Source: JAAUTY01 sp964397305
GTDB lineage: Bacteria > Cyanobacteriota > Cyanobacteriia > Cyanobacteriales > Spirulinaceae
Assembly: GCA_964397305.1 (NCBI GenBank)
Contig: CAYNIP010000009.1
Coordinates: 61,090-125,089, forward strand
Length of the DNA stretch: 64,000 nucleotides
Reading direction: 5' to 3'
A program made the translations under genes and the position numbers. Shown here piece after piece: positions 1 through 8,835 of this stretch. The stretch's first letter is position 1; each line of letters starts with the position of its first letter. Under the pieces are notes generated by a model. That model was not told where the DNA came from and did not search any database. It saw only the letters and a program-made list of their open reading frames with translations.

Positions 1-2430
1 GGCGGCACTTACAGCATGGTGCGCGGGGGCACGGAGCGCGGGGGCGAAGAGGGGGGGGAACTCATTTTTTACATCCCCAAACCCTACGACATTCGTAACT
101 ACAATCGCAGTGCCTTCCTCTCGGCCTCGGAGGAAAACGCCCTCAAGGAGCAGGTGCTGTTGCTCAAGCCCGAGTCCGTAATCCAGGGCCGCTTCGAGGC
201 TGCCGATCGGGTGGAGCATCCGATTGGCTTTCTCACGGACCTTCAGGCGACAGCCTATTTGACTCAGGGGGTCGCCCCGATCTTCGATGTGCTGCCGGGG
301 GAGGTAGTAGAAGTGGCTGCTGATGGCCGGGTGCGCTTGTTCAACATCTATCGGGGCCAGGAAATTCCCCTGGTCGGCATTGAGGCCCAGCGGCAGACCG
401 AGAAGCACCTCCATGCCGATGTGCGCTGTGAGCGACTCGCGCCCCTGAAGGTGTTCAAGATCGAATATCGGGATCTCCAGCAACGGCCAATTCCCTGCCC
501 TTACAATAAGTATGGCGAAGAGATCATCGCCATCCAGCCCCTGGCCCTGCGAAATAATACGGAAAAGCTGTTCCTGCGCCAGCCCGATGGCCGTGTAACC
601 CTCCGCACGGGAGCGGCGGGGATTGGCCTCACGATGGGCACGGAGCATGAGGAATTGCGCCGCCATCGGATTCGGGAGCTGAACCAAATCGTCACGGGGG
701 CGGCGGGAACCTCGTTTCTCGTCAATACGATCGCGGGCAATCTCGCCCGTAAGCTGGCCCTGAACTCCCTGCCGATTTTGAACCTGGATGGCTTCACGGG
801 CTCGGATACGATCCCACCTTCGGCGAGCAGTCGCACGCTGTTTGTGGCGAATTCTAACTCGGGGGGAACCTCCGACACGATCAAGCTAACCCATGAGTTG
901 GCGAGCCTACCGGCGGCGATCGCCCGCATTGAGGCCTCCCTCGCCCGTCGTGACGCGAATCTCCCCAGCACCATCGTGGATCGGGCTCGCTTGGCGGAGC
1001 TGCACGCGGTGGTCAAACCTGACACCCTCCGCGAGGATTTGCCGCCCCACCTGCAAGACTACATCGCCCAACACACCCCCTGGATCTATGCCATTACCAA
1101 CATTGAGGCCAGTGTCTTGGGCAACATCGGCCGCGGCCTCGAGGCAACGATTCACCCGGCGGCCGGGGCGGGGATCACAAATTTACCCGAAGAAGAGTGT
1201 GTAGGCTCCACGTTTGCAGCCATGGCCTCGTTGCAGTGGCAGCTTGCTCTCCATACCTACATTGGTGAAGTGCGCGGCGATATCTCCCAGGCCTATGCAG
1301 AGCAAATCTACGGAGAGCTGGCGCGGCTGCCGGAGGTGGTGGAGCAGATCGTGAGCGATCGCCGCCTGATCGCTGAGATTGAGCAAATGTGCGATGAGCT
1401 GGTGGGAGGTAATTTTGACTTTGTGTACACGGGCTATCTGGATGGTGTGCCGGAGGAGCAGGCCCACAAGGCGGCGGAGATGATCCAGGAAATGTTCGCT
1501 GGCTGGCACTTCTTCCAGTTCCAACACGGCAAGTATGCCCACATGAAGCGCCGCACTCGCTATACTCTGGGTTCTATCCTGGGCCACAATGCACCACCCC
1601 CAAGCTGGCCTTTTTTCAACGCTCGGGCGATCAAGTCGGCCAGTGAGATTGGGCCACGGGTCGCAACTTCCTTTTTCATTGCCCACGAGAGCGATCGCGA
1701 GCGCCTGGCAACGATCCCGGACTATGCCCCGGATTTCATCTTTACCTACCCAGCCGATAGTATTGTGCTCTACCCGTTTCAAGTAATCATTGTCAGTCAC
1801 TTGATCTCCTATTTCTGGGGCCTGAAGAAGAAAACTGTCGCCCAAGCGATCGAGGGCTGGAATCAACCGTTGGTCGAGGCTCTGCTCCAGCTCCCTCCCC
1901 AGGCGGAGGCGATCTCGCCGGAGGTGCGCTCCCAAGTCGAGACCCAAGCCCGCCAGGTGCTCCACGAGTTCCTGACCTTGGCCAACACGAGCCACGTCTT
2001 TGACCGCATGGAAGGTCAGCGCCGGGATGCTTTGCTGAATGCCCTCACGCTTTTGGCCGGCGCGGTCCCGGAGCATGAGCTAACCTACCGGGCGGGGGGG
2101 TGCCTCCACAGTACTCCGGAGCCGGTGACACTCTACTTCAGCCGCCGAGCGACAGCGCCTGTGGGCGATCGCACCTACCTGAGTGTGCTCAAGGATGTGG
2201 CCCTGGAGCTGAGTAATACGGAACAGGCGAAGCGGCTCACCAACCATTTCCTCGTTGATGAGTTCGGCGCGACACTGCCCCAGCAAGTGGAGATTCTGCG
2301 CCCTCATGGGCGATCGCGCACTATGTACGAGTGCGACTATCTCGCCGAGTACGAAGGGCTAGGCACATTCTACGATGTTGAACCAGTTCACCCCCCCAAG
2401 ATCGCCAAGGCCAAAAAGGGCTGGCTCTAG
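1..2430 (+). CDS. GlmS-like glutamine amidotransferase/SIS-domain protein, 5' end missing
   Basis: The frame is open from the first base of the window, so the gene very probably begins upstream; an internal ATG at 16 is not a convincing start. The first 130 visible residues resemble the end of a class II glutamine amidotransferase domain (stretch FLTDLQATAYL followed by a PGEVVEV segment). From about residue 270 a sugar-isomerase (SIS) fold follows, with the phosphosugar-binding signature NSNSGGTSDT and a second SIS-like half near residues 545-600. This order matches glucosamine-6-phosphate synthase (GlmS), but at more than 800 residues for the visible part alone it is clearly longer than normal GlmS (about 610), so it is a large paralogue rather than the housekeeping enzyme. 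Substrate unknown. Cytosolic: no signal peptide or membrane segment is seen in the visible part. Confidence 0.75.
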   Translation, partial: GGTYSMVRGGTERGGEEGGELIFYIPKPYDIRNYNRSAFLSASEENALKEQVLLLKPESVIQGRFEAADRVEHPIGFLTDLQATAYLTQGVAPIFDVLPGEVVEVAADGRVRLFNIYRGQEIPLVGIEAQRQTEKHLHADVRCERLAPLKVFKIEYRDLQQRPIPCPYNKYGEEIIAIQPLALRNNTEKLFLRQPDGRVTLRTGAAGIGLTMGTEHEELRRHRIRELNQIVTGAAGTSFLVNTIAGNLARKLALNSLPILNLDGFTGSDTIPPSASSRTLFVANSNSGGTSDTIKLTHELASLPAAIARIEASLARRDANLPSTIVDRARLAELHAVVKPDTLREDLPPHLQDYIAQHTPWIYAITNIEASVLGNIGRGLEATIHPAAGAGITNLPEEECVGSTFAAMASLQWQLALHTYIGEVRGDISQAYAEQIYGELARLPEVVEQIVSDRRLIAEIEQMCDELVGGNFDFVYTGYLDGVPEEQAHKAAEMIQEMFAGWHFFQFQHGKYAHMKRRTRYTLGSILGHNAPPPSWPFFNARAIKSASEIGPRVATSFFIAHESDRERLATIPDYAPDFIFTYPADSIVLYPFQVIIVSHLISYFWGLKKKTVAQAIEGWNQPLVEALLQLPPQAEAISPEVRSQVETQARQVLHEFLTLANTSHVFDRMEGQRRDALLNALTLLAGAVPEHELTYRAGGCLHSTPEPVTLYFSRRATAPVGDRTYLSVLKDVALELSNTEQAKRLTNHFLVDEFGATLPQQVEILRPHGRSRTMYECDYLAEYEGLGTFYDVEPVHPPKIAKAKKGWL

Positions 2431-2852
2431 GACTGAGGCCGTTTCACCTTACGCCGCCTGAGGTAGCCTAAAGCCTTGCCCCCAGCCGGCTAGCTAGAAC
2501 AGGTTCTGATGCCAATCCTGCTCCCCAGGAGCCGCTGGATCAACCTATTGGCGCTACTGCTGGCACCAGCCTGACGCTGCTGATCATTAGCATCGCCTTT
2601 TTGAGGTCCTACAATGAAACCGACTTCATCCTCCTCGGACAACTCACCAACCCCCGAGTTTGGAGCAACCGACTCACCGTGGCAGCCCTCTTGAAGCGCT
2701 GACGACAACTCCCCGACTTCTTCAAGAAATCGAGGGCTTGGATTGCTGTGAATCCGAGAGTTGGGCAGCTCCAGCTACCTGTTGAGACACAATCGGGAAG
2801 TCGCCTGTTGGATACACAGGCGTTAACTAGCACGCAATTATCCAGAAAAAAT
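2431..2852. other. Intergenic region without a clear gene
   Basis: This 420-bp gap lies between the convergent GlmS-like gene and the nuclease frame. A plus-strand frame at about 2471-2703 could encode a hydrophobic segment but has no ATG or GTG start. The minus-strand frames show no recognisable protein. No terminator with a T-run was identified. Confidence 0.4.
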
Positions 2853-3512
2853 TTATTCTGTTGTAATGGGCAAAGGAGTCGAGTAGCCCTCTCCTAAAAT
2901 ATGTGCGACGAACTCTGTGCGAGCATAAAAAGCGCGGGAAGTGCTTCCATGACCTTGCCCCTTAGTTCTTGGCTGCACAAGTTTGCCCATTCTGCCACTA
3001 AGACTTGAAAATCCCTGAGTTCTTATTGTTTCTCGAACAAGGTCATAATCCGCTTTCACCTGATCGTAAATTTCAGGATTATCAAGATCGAAAGAAGCTA
3101 CTGAATGCACAAGAGAACGCTCATCTGCTTGGCTCTCGAAGATACGCGCCACAACAACGATTTTTTGTAATTTGTTGAAGAGGTGGCTTTCCTCAAACTC
3201 TTTGCTTACAACTTCTACAGGATCGATCATAGTGATCGCCATCGTTTCTTTTACCCTAAGTACTCCTGTTCTTCGGGCTACTAATGGAACTAGCTTTAAC
3301 TCCCAACTGCCAAAATTGGGTGATCGAGATGAATTGAGAGCCAAACCTAAATAACGCTCAATCGTATGACCAGCCCAGCCTTGATTTTTCTTATTGCCTT
3401 GGCTCCAAACCGTGACATTAAGTTGATCTGCGAGTTGCCGAAGATCTTGGCCTACCAGCGTGGTAAGCCTGCTAACCGCATTTACCCTTTCTATAGATGA
3501 CCTTGCTTCAAC
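2853..3512 (-). CDS. MutH/Sau3AI-like restriction endonuclease, start codon unclear
   Basis: The protein resembles the MutH/Sau3AI nuclease superfamily: an N-terminal stretch with NQGWAGHTIERYLG, then the nuclease core FGSWELK, then KETMAITMIDP and a SHLFNKL motif. It lies directly downstream of the DNA methyltransferase gene, overlaps its stop codon region and is in the same orientation, as expected for a restriction-modification pair. Two oddities stand out. The conserved N-terminus continues in frame to about 3512-3524, but no ATG, GTG or TTG occurs in frame before 3344, which is inside the conserved region. Also, the position where related nucleases are expected to carry an aspartate (PDFG) reads PNFG. 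The gene may use an unusual start coupled to the methylase stop, or may be decaying. The 5' coordinate is approximate. Family from sequence pattern; GATC specificity is inference only. Confidence 0.6.
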   Translation of the reverse strand, partial: VEARSSIERVNAVSRLTTLVGQDLRQLADQLNVTVWSQGNKKNQGWAGHTIERYLGLALNSSRSPNFGSWELKLVPLVARRTGVLRVKETMAITMIDPVEVVSKEFEESHLFNKLQKIVVVARIFESQADERSLVHSVASFDLDNPEIYDQVKADYDLVRETIRTQGFSSLSGRMGKLVQPRTKGQGHGSTSRAFYARTEFVAHILGEGYSTPLPITTE

Positions 3513-4354
3513 GTAGGTGGCAACTCAACTTCACCAGGGTTGCTCAATCGCTTAATTGATAGTTCAATATGACCTGCATCTGCTTCGCAGCCAATAAACT
3601 CTCGACCTAGTGACAAAGCGACAACTCCAGTCGTGGAAGAACCCGAAAAAGGATCAAAAACTAAATCACCTGGATTTGTACTTGCTCGAAGACATCGTGA
3701 AACAAGATCAATCGGCTTTTGTGTTGGGTGTTTGCCATAAAACTTTTCAGCCTTACTAGGGGCAGACATTCGCCAGACATTTTTCATCTGCTTATCGCCA
3801 TTTTCAGCCTTCATCTCCTCATAATTAAAGGTGTAACGCTCTTTCCCTTTACGCGCCTTAGTTGCCCACCATATCAACTCTGTCGAATGAGTAAAACAGC
3901 GACATCCTAGATTTGGAGGGGGAGCCGATTTTTCCCAGATAATGTCATTGAGAATCCGAAATCCAAGCTGCTGCATCGCAAATCCAACGGATGGGTATAC
4001 GTGCAGAGTACCTGTGACCCATATCGTGCCCGTTGGCTTAAGTAGACGATAGCAAGCAGCCAACCAAGCTTTGTTAAACTCATGATCGAGTTCAGCACCT
4101 TGGCTACGATCCCATTCGCCTTTATTCACTTTGACCATACGCCCAGCAACACAGGTAATCCCGTCATTTGAAAGGTTATAGGGGGGATCAGTCCAGATGC
4201 AGTCTACGCTCTCAGCCGGTAACGAGGCCATGAGATCCAAACTGTCGCCGTGATATAGGCAGGAGAGTTCATCGCTAGACTGCCATACCACTTCTGGCTT
4301 GCTTGCCTTCACCGTATCATGGACGTTTTGCTTGAGTCGTACCTGTGCTGTCAT
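3491..4354 (-). CDS. DNA adenine/cytosine-N4 methyltransferase, beta class (type II)
   Basis: A 287-residue amino-methyltransferase. The catalytic motif TDPPYNLS is near residue 56 and the S-adenosylmethionine-binding motif FDPFSGSSTTG is near residue 240; this order defines the beta class. Lengths and motifs fit solitary or type II N6-adenine/N4-cytosine enzymes rather than the much larger PglX of BREX systems. The ATG at 4354 gives the full N-terminus. It is followed by the nuclease frame with overlapping ends, so the pair looks like a type II restriction-modification unit. Because MutH/Sau3AI nucleases cut at GATC, GATC is a reasonable guess for the target; it lies inside the HIP1 octamer GCGATCGC that is abundant here. 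That specificity is inferred, not visible. Confidence 0.88.
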   Translation of the reverse strand: MTAQVRLKQNVHDTVKASKPEVVWQSSDELSCLYHGDSLDLMASLPAESVDCIWTDPPYNLSNDGITCVAGRMVKVNKGEWDRSQGAELDHEFNKAWLAACYRLLKPTGTIWVTGTLHVYPSVGFAMQQLGFRILNDIIWEKSAPPPNLGCRCFTHSTELIWWATKARKGKERYTFNYEEMKAENGDKQMKNVWRMSAPSKAEKFYGKHPTQKPIDLVSRCLRASTNPGDLVFDPFSGSSTTGVVALSLGREFIGCEADAGHIELSIKRLSNPGEVELPPTLKQGHL

Positions 4355-4644
4355 TAGATTTGCTGTCTGACTGGCTATAGGTCAAGAGTACTACCTATTG
4401 TAGAGCGGAGTCAAAAGTATATTGCTTCGCTACATCCAAGAGTCGCGATAAACGCTACAGCTAGTATAGCCGCTAGCTGCAATTTCAACATATAGTGCTG
4501 CATGGTTTTCTGCACCATGTTCTGAGGCAACATTGAGGGCTGTATGTTGCCTGACACTGGGTTGGTGCGGACGGAGCGGAAGCTACTGGTGAGCGTTCGA
4601 GGCTATCTGCTGCCGCACAATTTCACCGTTGGAGAAACGCGGCC
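4355..4644. other. Intergenic region with a hairpin
   Basis: This gap is upstream of the methyltransferase and downstream of the membrane-protein gene. It contains a perfect 8-bp inverted repeat, GGCAACAT at 4526-4533 and ATGTTGCC at 4544-4551, with no T-run on either side, so it is not an obvious terminator. A 34-codon frame starts inside the hairpin (4544-4648), but there is no independent support for it. Confidence 0.35.
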
Positions 4645-5601
4645 CTAGCCGCGCGCGGAGGGCGATCGCGAGGTCCGTCGTCCGGGCGGCGGCGGCGGCG
4701 CACTACGACGGGGGCGAGCTGCTGCACCGTTGCTAGCGGCTGAGCGAGACGAGGCACTGGCGGGACGGCGCTTGCTCCCAGGGGCTGGTGGGGCCTGGGG
4801 CTGGGGTTCATCCGCTTCAGTGTTGTCGCCCTTGAGGCGGCGGTTGGGGTTGGTGCGGAAGCTGACATTGACACCATCCCCCGATTGTTCAAGCACCAGC
4901 AGCGGGGTCGGTTTTGCTTTTTGGTCCCAGTCCATCAGCACCACCCGACCCTGAATCGTGGGCTGCCAATTTTCGTGATCCTCATTAGGGCTGAGGTACT
5001 TCTCGATGCAGTCAATGATCTGACTAATCGTGGAGGAGGTGGACTGGGTGGGCAGCTTAGTCAGCTTGATTTGAATCCGGAAGAGGACGCGCTTCTGGCG
5101 TTTGCCCCGCGTTTCAGTCTCGTAGGTGACATCGAACATCTCATCGATCTGGCGGCCGGTGCTAGCGATGCCGACTTGGTGAGTCGCTGTGCTGGGGCGC
5201 AGGGCGACGCTGATCAGCTCCTTAACCCGGATCTTCACCTGGTTCACGATCGCGTAGTGGAAGACTTCCTCATCCATCCGCAAGCGCAGATAGTCAAGGT
5301 TGAACTCTCGAGAGTGAACAAGATCAGGATTCTTCTCCATCTTCTGGATGGTTTTCAGCGCCAGCTTGAGACGCTTTTGCAAATCCACCGCCTTGTACTG
5401 CTCAAAGCGAATCGCCTTTTGCAGCTTGTCGATTTGAACCTTGCCGTAGGCCCCGAGACCAATGAGGGCAAGTAGGAGTACCGCACTGCTGAACATCCAC
5501 AGTTGACCACCGCCACCACTAGTGGGAGGCGGCGCTGGAGAAGCTCCCTGGGTCGCTTGAGCGATGAGCGCTGGTTGGGACGGGAGGTATTGGGAGACCA
5601 T
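4645..5601 (-). CDS. Conserved hypothetical single-pass membrane protein
   Basis: 318 residues. One membrane segment at about residues 34-53 (WMFSSAVLLLALIGLG) follows a short Pro/Gly-rich N-terminus. A charged, probably coiled-coil stretch covers residues 55-95 (KVQIDKLQKAIRF and onwards). A soluble domain follows at about 95-240. The C-terminal 70 residues are Pro/Ala/Arg-rich and low in complexity, ending in a basic tail. No enzymatic motif is visible. The topology suggests a membrane-anchored protein with a large cytoplasmic or periplasmic part. It resembles cyanobacterial conserved proteins of unknown function. Start at the ATG 5601; downstream frames on the other strand are shadows. Confidence 0.7.
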   Translation of the reverse strand: MVSQYLPSQPALIAQATQGASPAPPPTSGGGGQLWMFSSAVLLLALIGLGAYGKVQIDKLQKAIRFEQYKAVDLQKRLKLALKTIQKMEKNPDLVHSREFNLDYLRLRMDEEVFHYAIVNQVKIRVKELISVALRPSTATHQVGIASTGRQIDEMFDVTYETETRGKRQKRVLFRIQIKLTKLPTQSTSSTISQIIDCIEKYLSPNEDHENWQPTIQGRVVLMDWDQKAKPTPLLVLEQSGDGVNVSFRTNPNRRLKGDNTEADEPQPQAPPAPGSKRRPASASSRSAASNGAAARPRRSAPPPPPGRRTSRSPSARG

Positions 5602-6177
5602 AGGCTTGTGCAGTTCTCAGAGTTCCTAACAGTGCAGCGACAGCAGCCCGTGAGCACACCCCATGATGCTACCGAAGACTCGCTCTTAAACCAATGCAGC
5701 CCTTGCTATCAACCTCGGTGGTGGAGCGATCGCGCTCACGAGTCAGCCCTCTTAAGCATGGCGCGGTCCGAGCAGCCCAGATCTCAAGCTCTGTCCTACA
5801 AATCGCTGACTCGACCGGCTGTAGAGGGTTCACCACTGTAATTTGTACCCTGTTACCTCAACTATAGCAGTCCAATTCGCGGGCCATCCAGGTTCTGCCA
5901 GCATTTATTCGCAAAGAAAGGTTAACCCAGCGGGGGGCGGCCTCCGGCTTCCTGACCAGGCTGTGACACACAGAGAAGTGTCTTGCCCTAGGCAACCTAG
6001 CCGCACCCAGGCCGGTCAATACACCCGAAGCAATTCACCAGGGTTGGATGAATTAGCGATAGAGCTTGATTTTTGCGCCTGAATTCAGGGAAAACGCGGC
6101 TCTTGCTACGGCTGATGGCTTCTAACTCACTGTTAATCCTGTTTACACCCTCACGATTTTTGGAGATTTTCAGAACT
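5602..6177. other. Divergent intergenic region
   Basis: Nearly 580 bp separate the divergent membrane-protein gene and the SLH-protein gene. Nothing coding is convincing; the plus-strand frames through 5503-6082 have no recognisable product. The last part (about 6090-6175) is AT-richer and contains the leader of the SLH gene. No operator-like palindrome was recognised. Confidence 0.35.
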
Positions 6178-7431
6178 ATGGCTAACGCAAAACGCTGGCA
6201 AGCAACGGCAGCTCTGCTCCTCACCCTCAGCACCCAAGCGGCGATCGCCGCCCCAGCCTTGGTAACAGCCCTTGCCCCTGAACCGGCCTATGCTCAGGCC
6301 CGCCGCTTCCAGGATGTCCCCGTCGGCCACTGGGCGGAAGAGTTCATCAACGCCCTAGCGGATCGGGGCGTGATCAGCGGCTTCCCCGACGGCAGCTTCC
6401 GCCCCGAGGCTCCCGTGACTCGCGCTCAGTTTGCTGCTATGCTGCGCGCCTTCAATCGGTCTCAGGTTCGCAGTGCTATCAATTTTGCCGATGTGCCCGT
6501 GGGCTATTGGGGGAATACCGCAATCCGTAATGCCTACGAAACCGGCTTCATGAGCGGCTATCCGGGCAATCGCTTCCAACCGGAGCAGTTCATCCCTCGG
6601 GAGCAAGTGCTGGTGGCCCTGGCCAATGGCCTGAACCAAGTGGCGAGCGCTCCGACGGCTCAAGTGCTGAACTATTACAACGACAACTTCGCGATCTCGG
6701 ACTTTGCCCGGAGCCCGATCGCCGCCGCAACCGAGAACCGCATGGTGGTCAACTACCCCAACCTGAGCCTGCTCAACCCACAGCGCAACGCGACCCGGGC
6801 CGAAGTTGCGGCCTTCCTCTACCAAGCCTTGGTCAATGAAGGGCTGGCGGGGCCGATTGCCTCCAGCTACATCGTTAACACGACCCCGATCGCCAGTACC
6901 TATCGGATTCCGGCCGGCACCCTGATCCCCGTCTCGTACCAACAGGAAAAGATCGTGATGATGCCGGAAGAGACTGTTCCGGTGGCCTTTGACCTGCGGA
7001 CGAATATCACCACCCAGGACGGCCAGATGTTGATCCCCGCCAACAGCAAGGTGTTCGGGGAACTGCGCCCCAATGGTACGGGCACGCAGTTTGTCGCTCG
7101 GGAACTGATGTACCCCGATGGCAAGCGGGTTCCGTTCTCTGCCACCTCCCAGGTCATCGATGAGCGGGTCACGATCAACCACGACAACAATCGCACGCAG
7201 GAAATCCTCCGCAATGCGGCGATTGGCTCCGGGGCCGCGGCCGTGATTGCGGGCGTGACGGGCGATCGCCACATTGAAGTCGAAGAAGTCCTCGCTGGCA
7301 CGGGGGCTGGCCTGCTCGCCAGCTTGGTGCAGCGCTTTGTGGGCCGCGACAGCGTGGAGGCGATCGTGGTGCGTCCGGAAACGAACCTGAACCTGACCCT
7401 CAACTCCGACTTTGCGGTTTCAACTCGCTAG
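6178..7431 (+). CDS. SLH-domain protein with TrbI-like C-terminal region
   Basis: 417 residues from the ATG at 6178, chosen because it gives a good Sec signal peptide (MANAKRWQATAALLL, cleavage near AYAQA). Three SLH-like repeats follow: FQDVPVGHWAEEFI, FADVPVGYWGNTAI and a weaker third up to about residue 225. SLH repeats bind peptidoglycan-linked polysaccharide; in cyanobacteria they anchor outer-membrane proteins. The second half (about 240-417) lacks a porin barrel. Instead it resembles the C-terminal domain of TrbI/VirB10-like proteins, with a segment on non-leaching material properties (IPANSKVFGELR) and a glycine/alanine-rich stretch (IGSGAAAVIAGV). It is therefore an SLH-anchored periplasmic protein rather than a porin. 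An intrinsic terminator follows at 7549. Confidence 0.8.
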   Translation: MANAKRWQATAALLLTLSTQAAIAAPALVTALAPEPAYAQARRFQDVPVGHWAEEFINALADRGVISGFPDGSFRPEAPVTRAQFAAMLRAFNRSQVRSAINFADVPVGYWGNTAIRNAYETGFMSGYPGNRFQPEQFIPREQVLVALANGLNQVASAPTAQVLNYYNDNFAISDFARSPIAAATENRMVVNYPNLSLLNPQRNATRAEVAAFLYQALVNEGLAGPIASSYIVNTTPIASTYRIPAGTLIPVSYQQEKIVMMPEETVPVAFDLRTNITTQDGQMLIPANSKVFGELRPNGTGTQFVARELMYPDGKRVPFSATSQVIDERVTINHDNNRTQEILRNAAIGSGAAAVIAGVTGDRHIEVEEVLAGTGAGLLASLVQRFVGRDSVEAIVVRPETNLNLTLNSDFAVSTR

Positions 7432-7548
7432 AGGCAGTACCCGGCCAGAACCCGGCCCGTCTCCGTCAGGCGGGCCGCAGGGCTCGATCTCAGGGATGCA
7501 ACCTGGAGTGCCTTGAGCCCACAACCGTCCCTTCCCCTTTCCGCCCAG

Positions 7549-7581
7549 ACTTGCAGGGCTTGCCTGCAAGTCGCTTTTTTT
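7549..7581 (+). terminator. Intrinsic terminator after the SLH gene
   Basis: A perfect 9-bp stem, ACTTGCAGG at 7549-7557 and CCTGCAAGT at 7563-7571, encloses a 5-nt loop and is followed after three bases by seven T residues. A second, T-less stem (GGCCCG and CGGGCC, 7454-7476) lies closer to the stop codon. Confidence 0.8.
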
Positions 7582-7623
7582 GGTCTCATTTTTCCAGCAT
7601 CGCAGCCCTTGGGGCTCCCCAAG

Positions 7624-8691
7624 CTAGGCCTGCTTGTCCAGCCACTCGCTGAGATCATCGACAGTGATGAAGTCCCAGGCCGACTCCGCCAAGCTTTCAA
7701 GCTGGGTGGCCGAGAGTTTCTCGATCTGGGTGGCGATCGCTGCTTCGATCGTGCCAAAGCGGCGGCTGAGCAGGCGGCGCACAATGCTGAGCTGACCGGC
7801 CTGCAAGCCCTCCAGCCGGCCTTGGCGGATGCCAGCCTGCTTGCCTTGGGCCAGCCCCTCACGCACCCCGTCTTGGCGGCCCTCCTCGCGACCGACCTGG
7901 CGGCCCTGTTCGATGCCTGCCTGAATCCCTTCCTGGCGGCCGACTTGGCGGCCTTGTTCGATCCCTTGGCGTAGGCCCTGGGAGAGACCCACATCCACGG
8001 ACTGACGTTGGTCGGCCAGCGAGAGCAGTTGTCGCTGGAGCAGATCGAGTTCTTCGCGGCCCAGGTGGCGCTCATCGGCAAGGGCGAAGGCCTGCTGGAT
8101 CTCCGCCACGGCGGCGAGCGGGGGCGGGATTTCCTCCAGCTCAGGAGCATGGCGCAGGAAGTAGAGCCAGCAGTCCGTGAGACTGGCCAGCTCCTCTAAG
8201 GACTTGGTAAATTTGGGCAACTCGACGCACACCAGACTCAGCTCACCATCCGGAAAGGCAACCTGCTGCTCTGGCTCCCAGAGGCGAAAGCAGGAGATCG
8301 GCTCAGTCTCACCGCCCAGCAGCTCAAAATCGAGAATGGCAAGGACGACCAGGGGCAAAATTTCGGGCTGGCGCAGGCTGTAGTTCAACTGGGCGCAGTA
8401 GGTTTTCGCCGCCTCGAGGAGAAGCCGCTTGCCCAAGATAGGCAGGCTGATCATTTGGGCGTCAAGGATAGCCGTGCCGTGGTCTTCGTAGTGAGCGCGA
8501 ACGATGGTGGTGGAGTCCCGAGGACCGAAGGTGCGGGCCTGGACAGCGGGGGGGAAAAATTCCAGGGTGGTGATCGGGGGGGACTGAGCACTCAGCAGCG
8601 CATTGAAGAGACTGCGGGGAATCTCAGAATGCTCCGCCGCGCCAAAAATGCGCTGGAAGGCGAAACTGGTTTTGGGGTCGATAAAAGTCAT
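7624..8691 (-). CDS. Rpn/PD-(D/E)XK nuclease family protein with DUF4351-like C-terminus
   Basis: 355 residues. The N-terminal part (MTFIDPKTSFAFQRIFG) is typical of the Rpn family of recombination-promoting, transposase-like nucleases of the PD-(D/E)XK fold. The motif usually read as ExQ (VEMQ) is DAQM here (ILDAQM), so activity is uncertain. Residues about 235-310 hold a repetitive Q/G/E/R-rich stretch built on a GRxxGxxxG pattern (EQGRQVGRQEG twice), probably a long helix. The C-terminal 60 residues (RRLLSRRFGTI and onwards) match DUF4351. Such genes are numerous in filamentous cyanobacteria and usually stand alone, as here. It converges with the SLH gene. Confidence 0.8.
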   Translation of the reverse strand: MTFIDPKTSFAFQRIFGAAEHSEIPRSLFNALLSAQSPPITTLEFFPPAVQARTFGPRDSTTIVRAHYEDHGTAILDAQMISLPILGKRLLLEAAKTYCAQLNYSLRQPEILPLVVLAILDFELLGGETEPISCFRLWEPEQQVAFPDGELSLVCVELPKFTKSLEELASLTDCWLYFLRHAPELEEIPPPLAAVAEIQQAFALADERHLGREELDLLQRQLLSLADQRQSVDVGLSQGLRQGIEQGRQVGRQEGIQAGIEQGRQVGREEGRQDGVREGLAQGKQAGIRQGRLEGLQAGQLSIVRRLLSRRFGTIEAAIATQIEKLSATQLESLAESAWDFITVDDLSEWLDKQA

Positions 8692-8835
8692 GGTGAGTCG
8701 GCGCAGAGTGGAGGGAACAGGCTGAGGAATGGCCGTACAGCGCCAGCCGCCTGAGCCGCTATGTTAGATTAAACTACGCGATTGCCCGTCTCGGTGTCAG
8801 AAAAGGGCTCTCGCGAATTTCACCAGTCGTTGGCT

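Noticed and set aside
1183..2076. 297-codon minus-strand frame inside the GlmS-like gene
   Set aside because: The plus strand carries SIS motifs through this part; the minus frame is a shadow.
2471..2703. Plus-strand frame with a hydrophobic stretch (LTLLIISIAFL)
   Set aside because: No usual start codon and no conservation visible; could be a remnant of a membrane-protein gene but cannot be supported.
3491..4354. The methyltransferase as the missing PglX of the BREX system
   Set aside because: It is 287 residues long against over 1,000 for PglX, lies about 36 kb away and has its own nuclease partner.
4544..4648. 34-codon plus-strand frame starting in a hairpin
   Set aside because: No ribosome-binding site or family; overlaps the end of a longer gene. 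The dyad explains the sequence as well.
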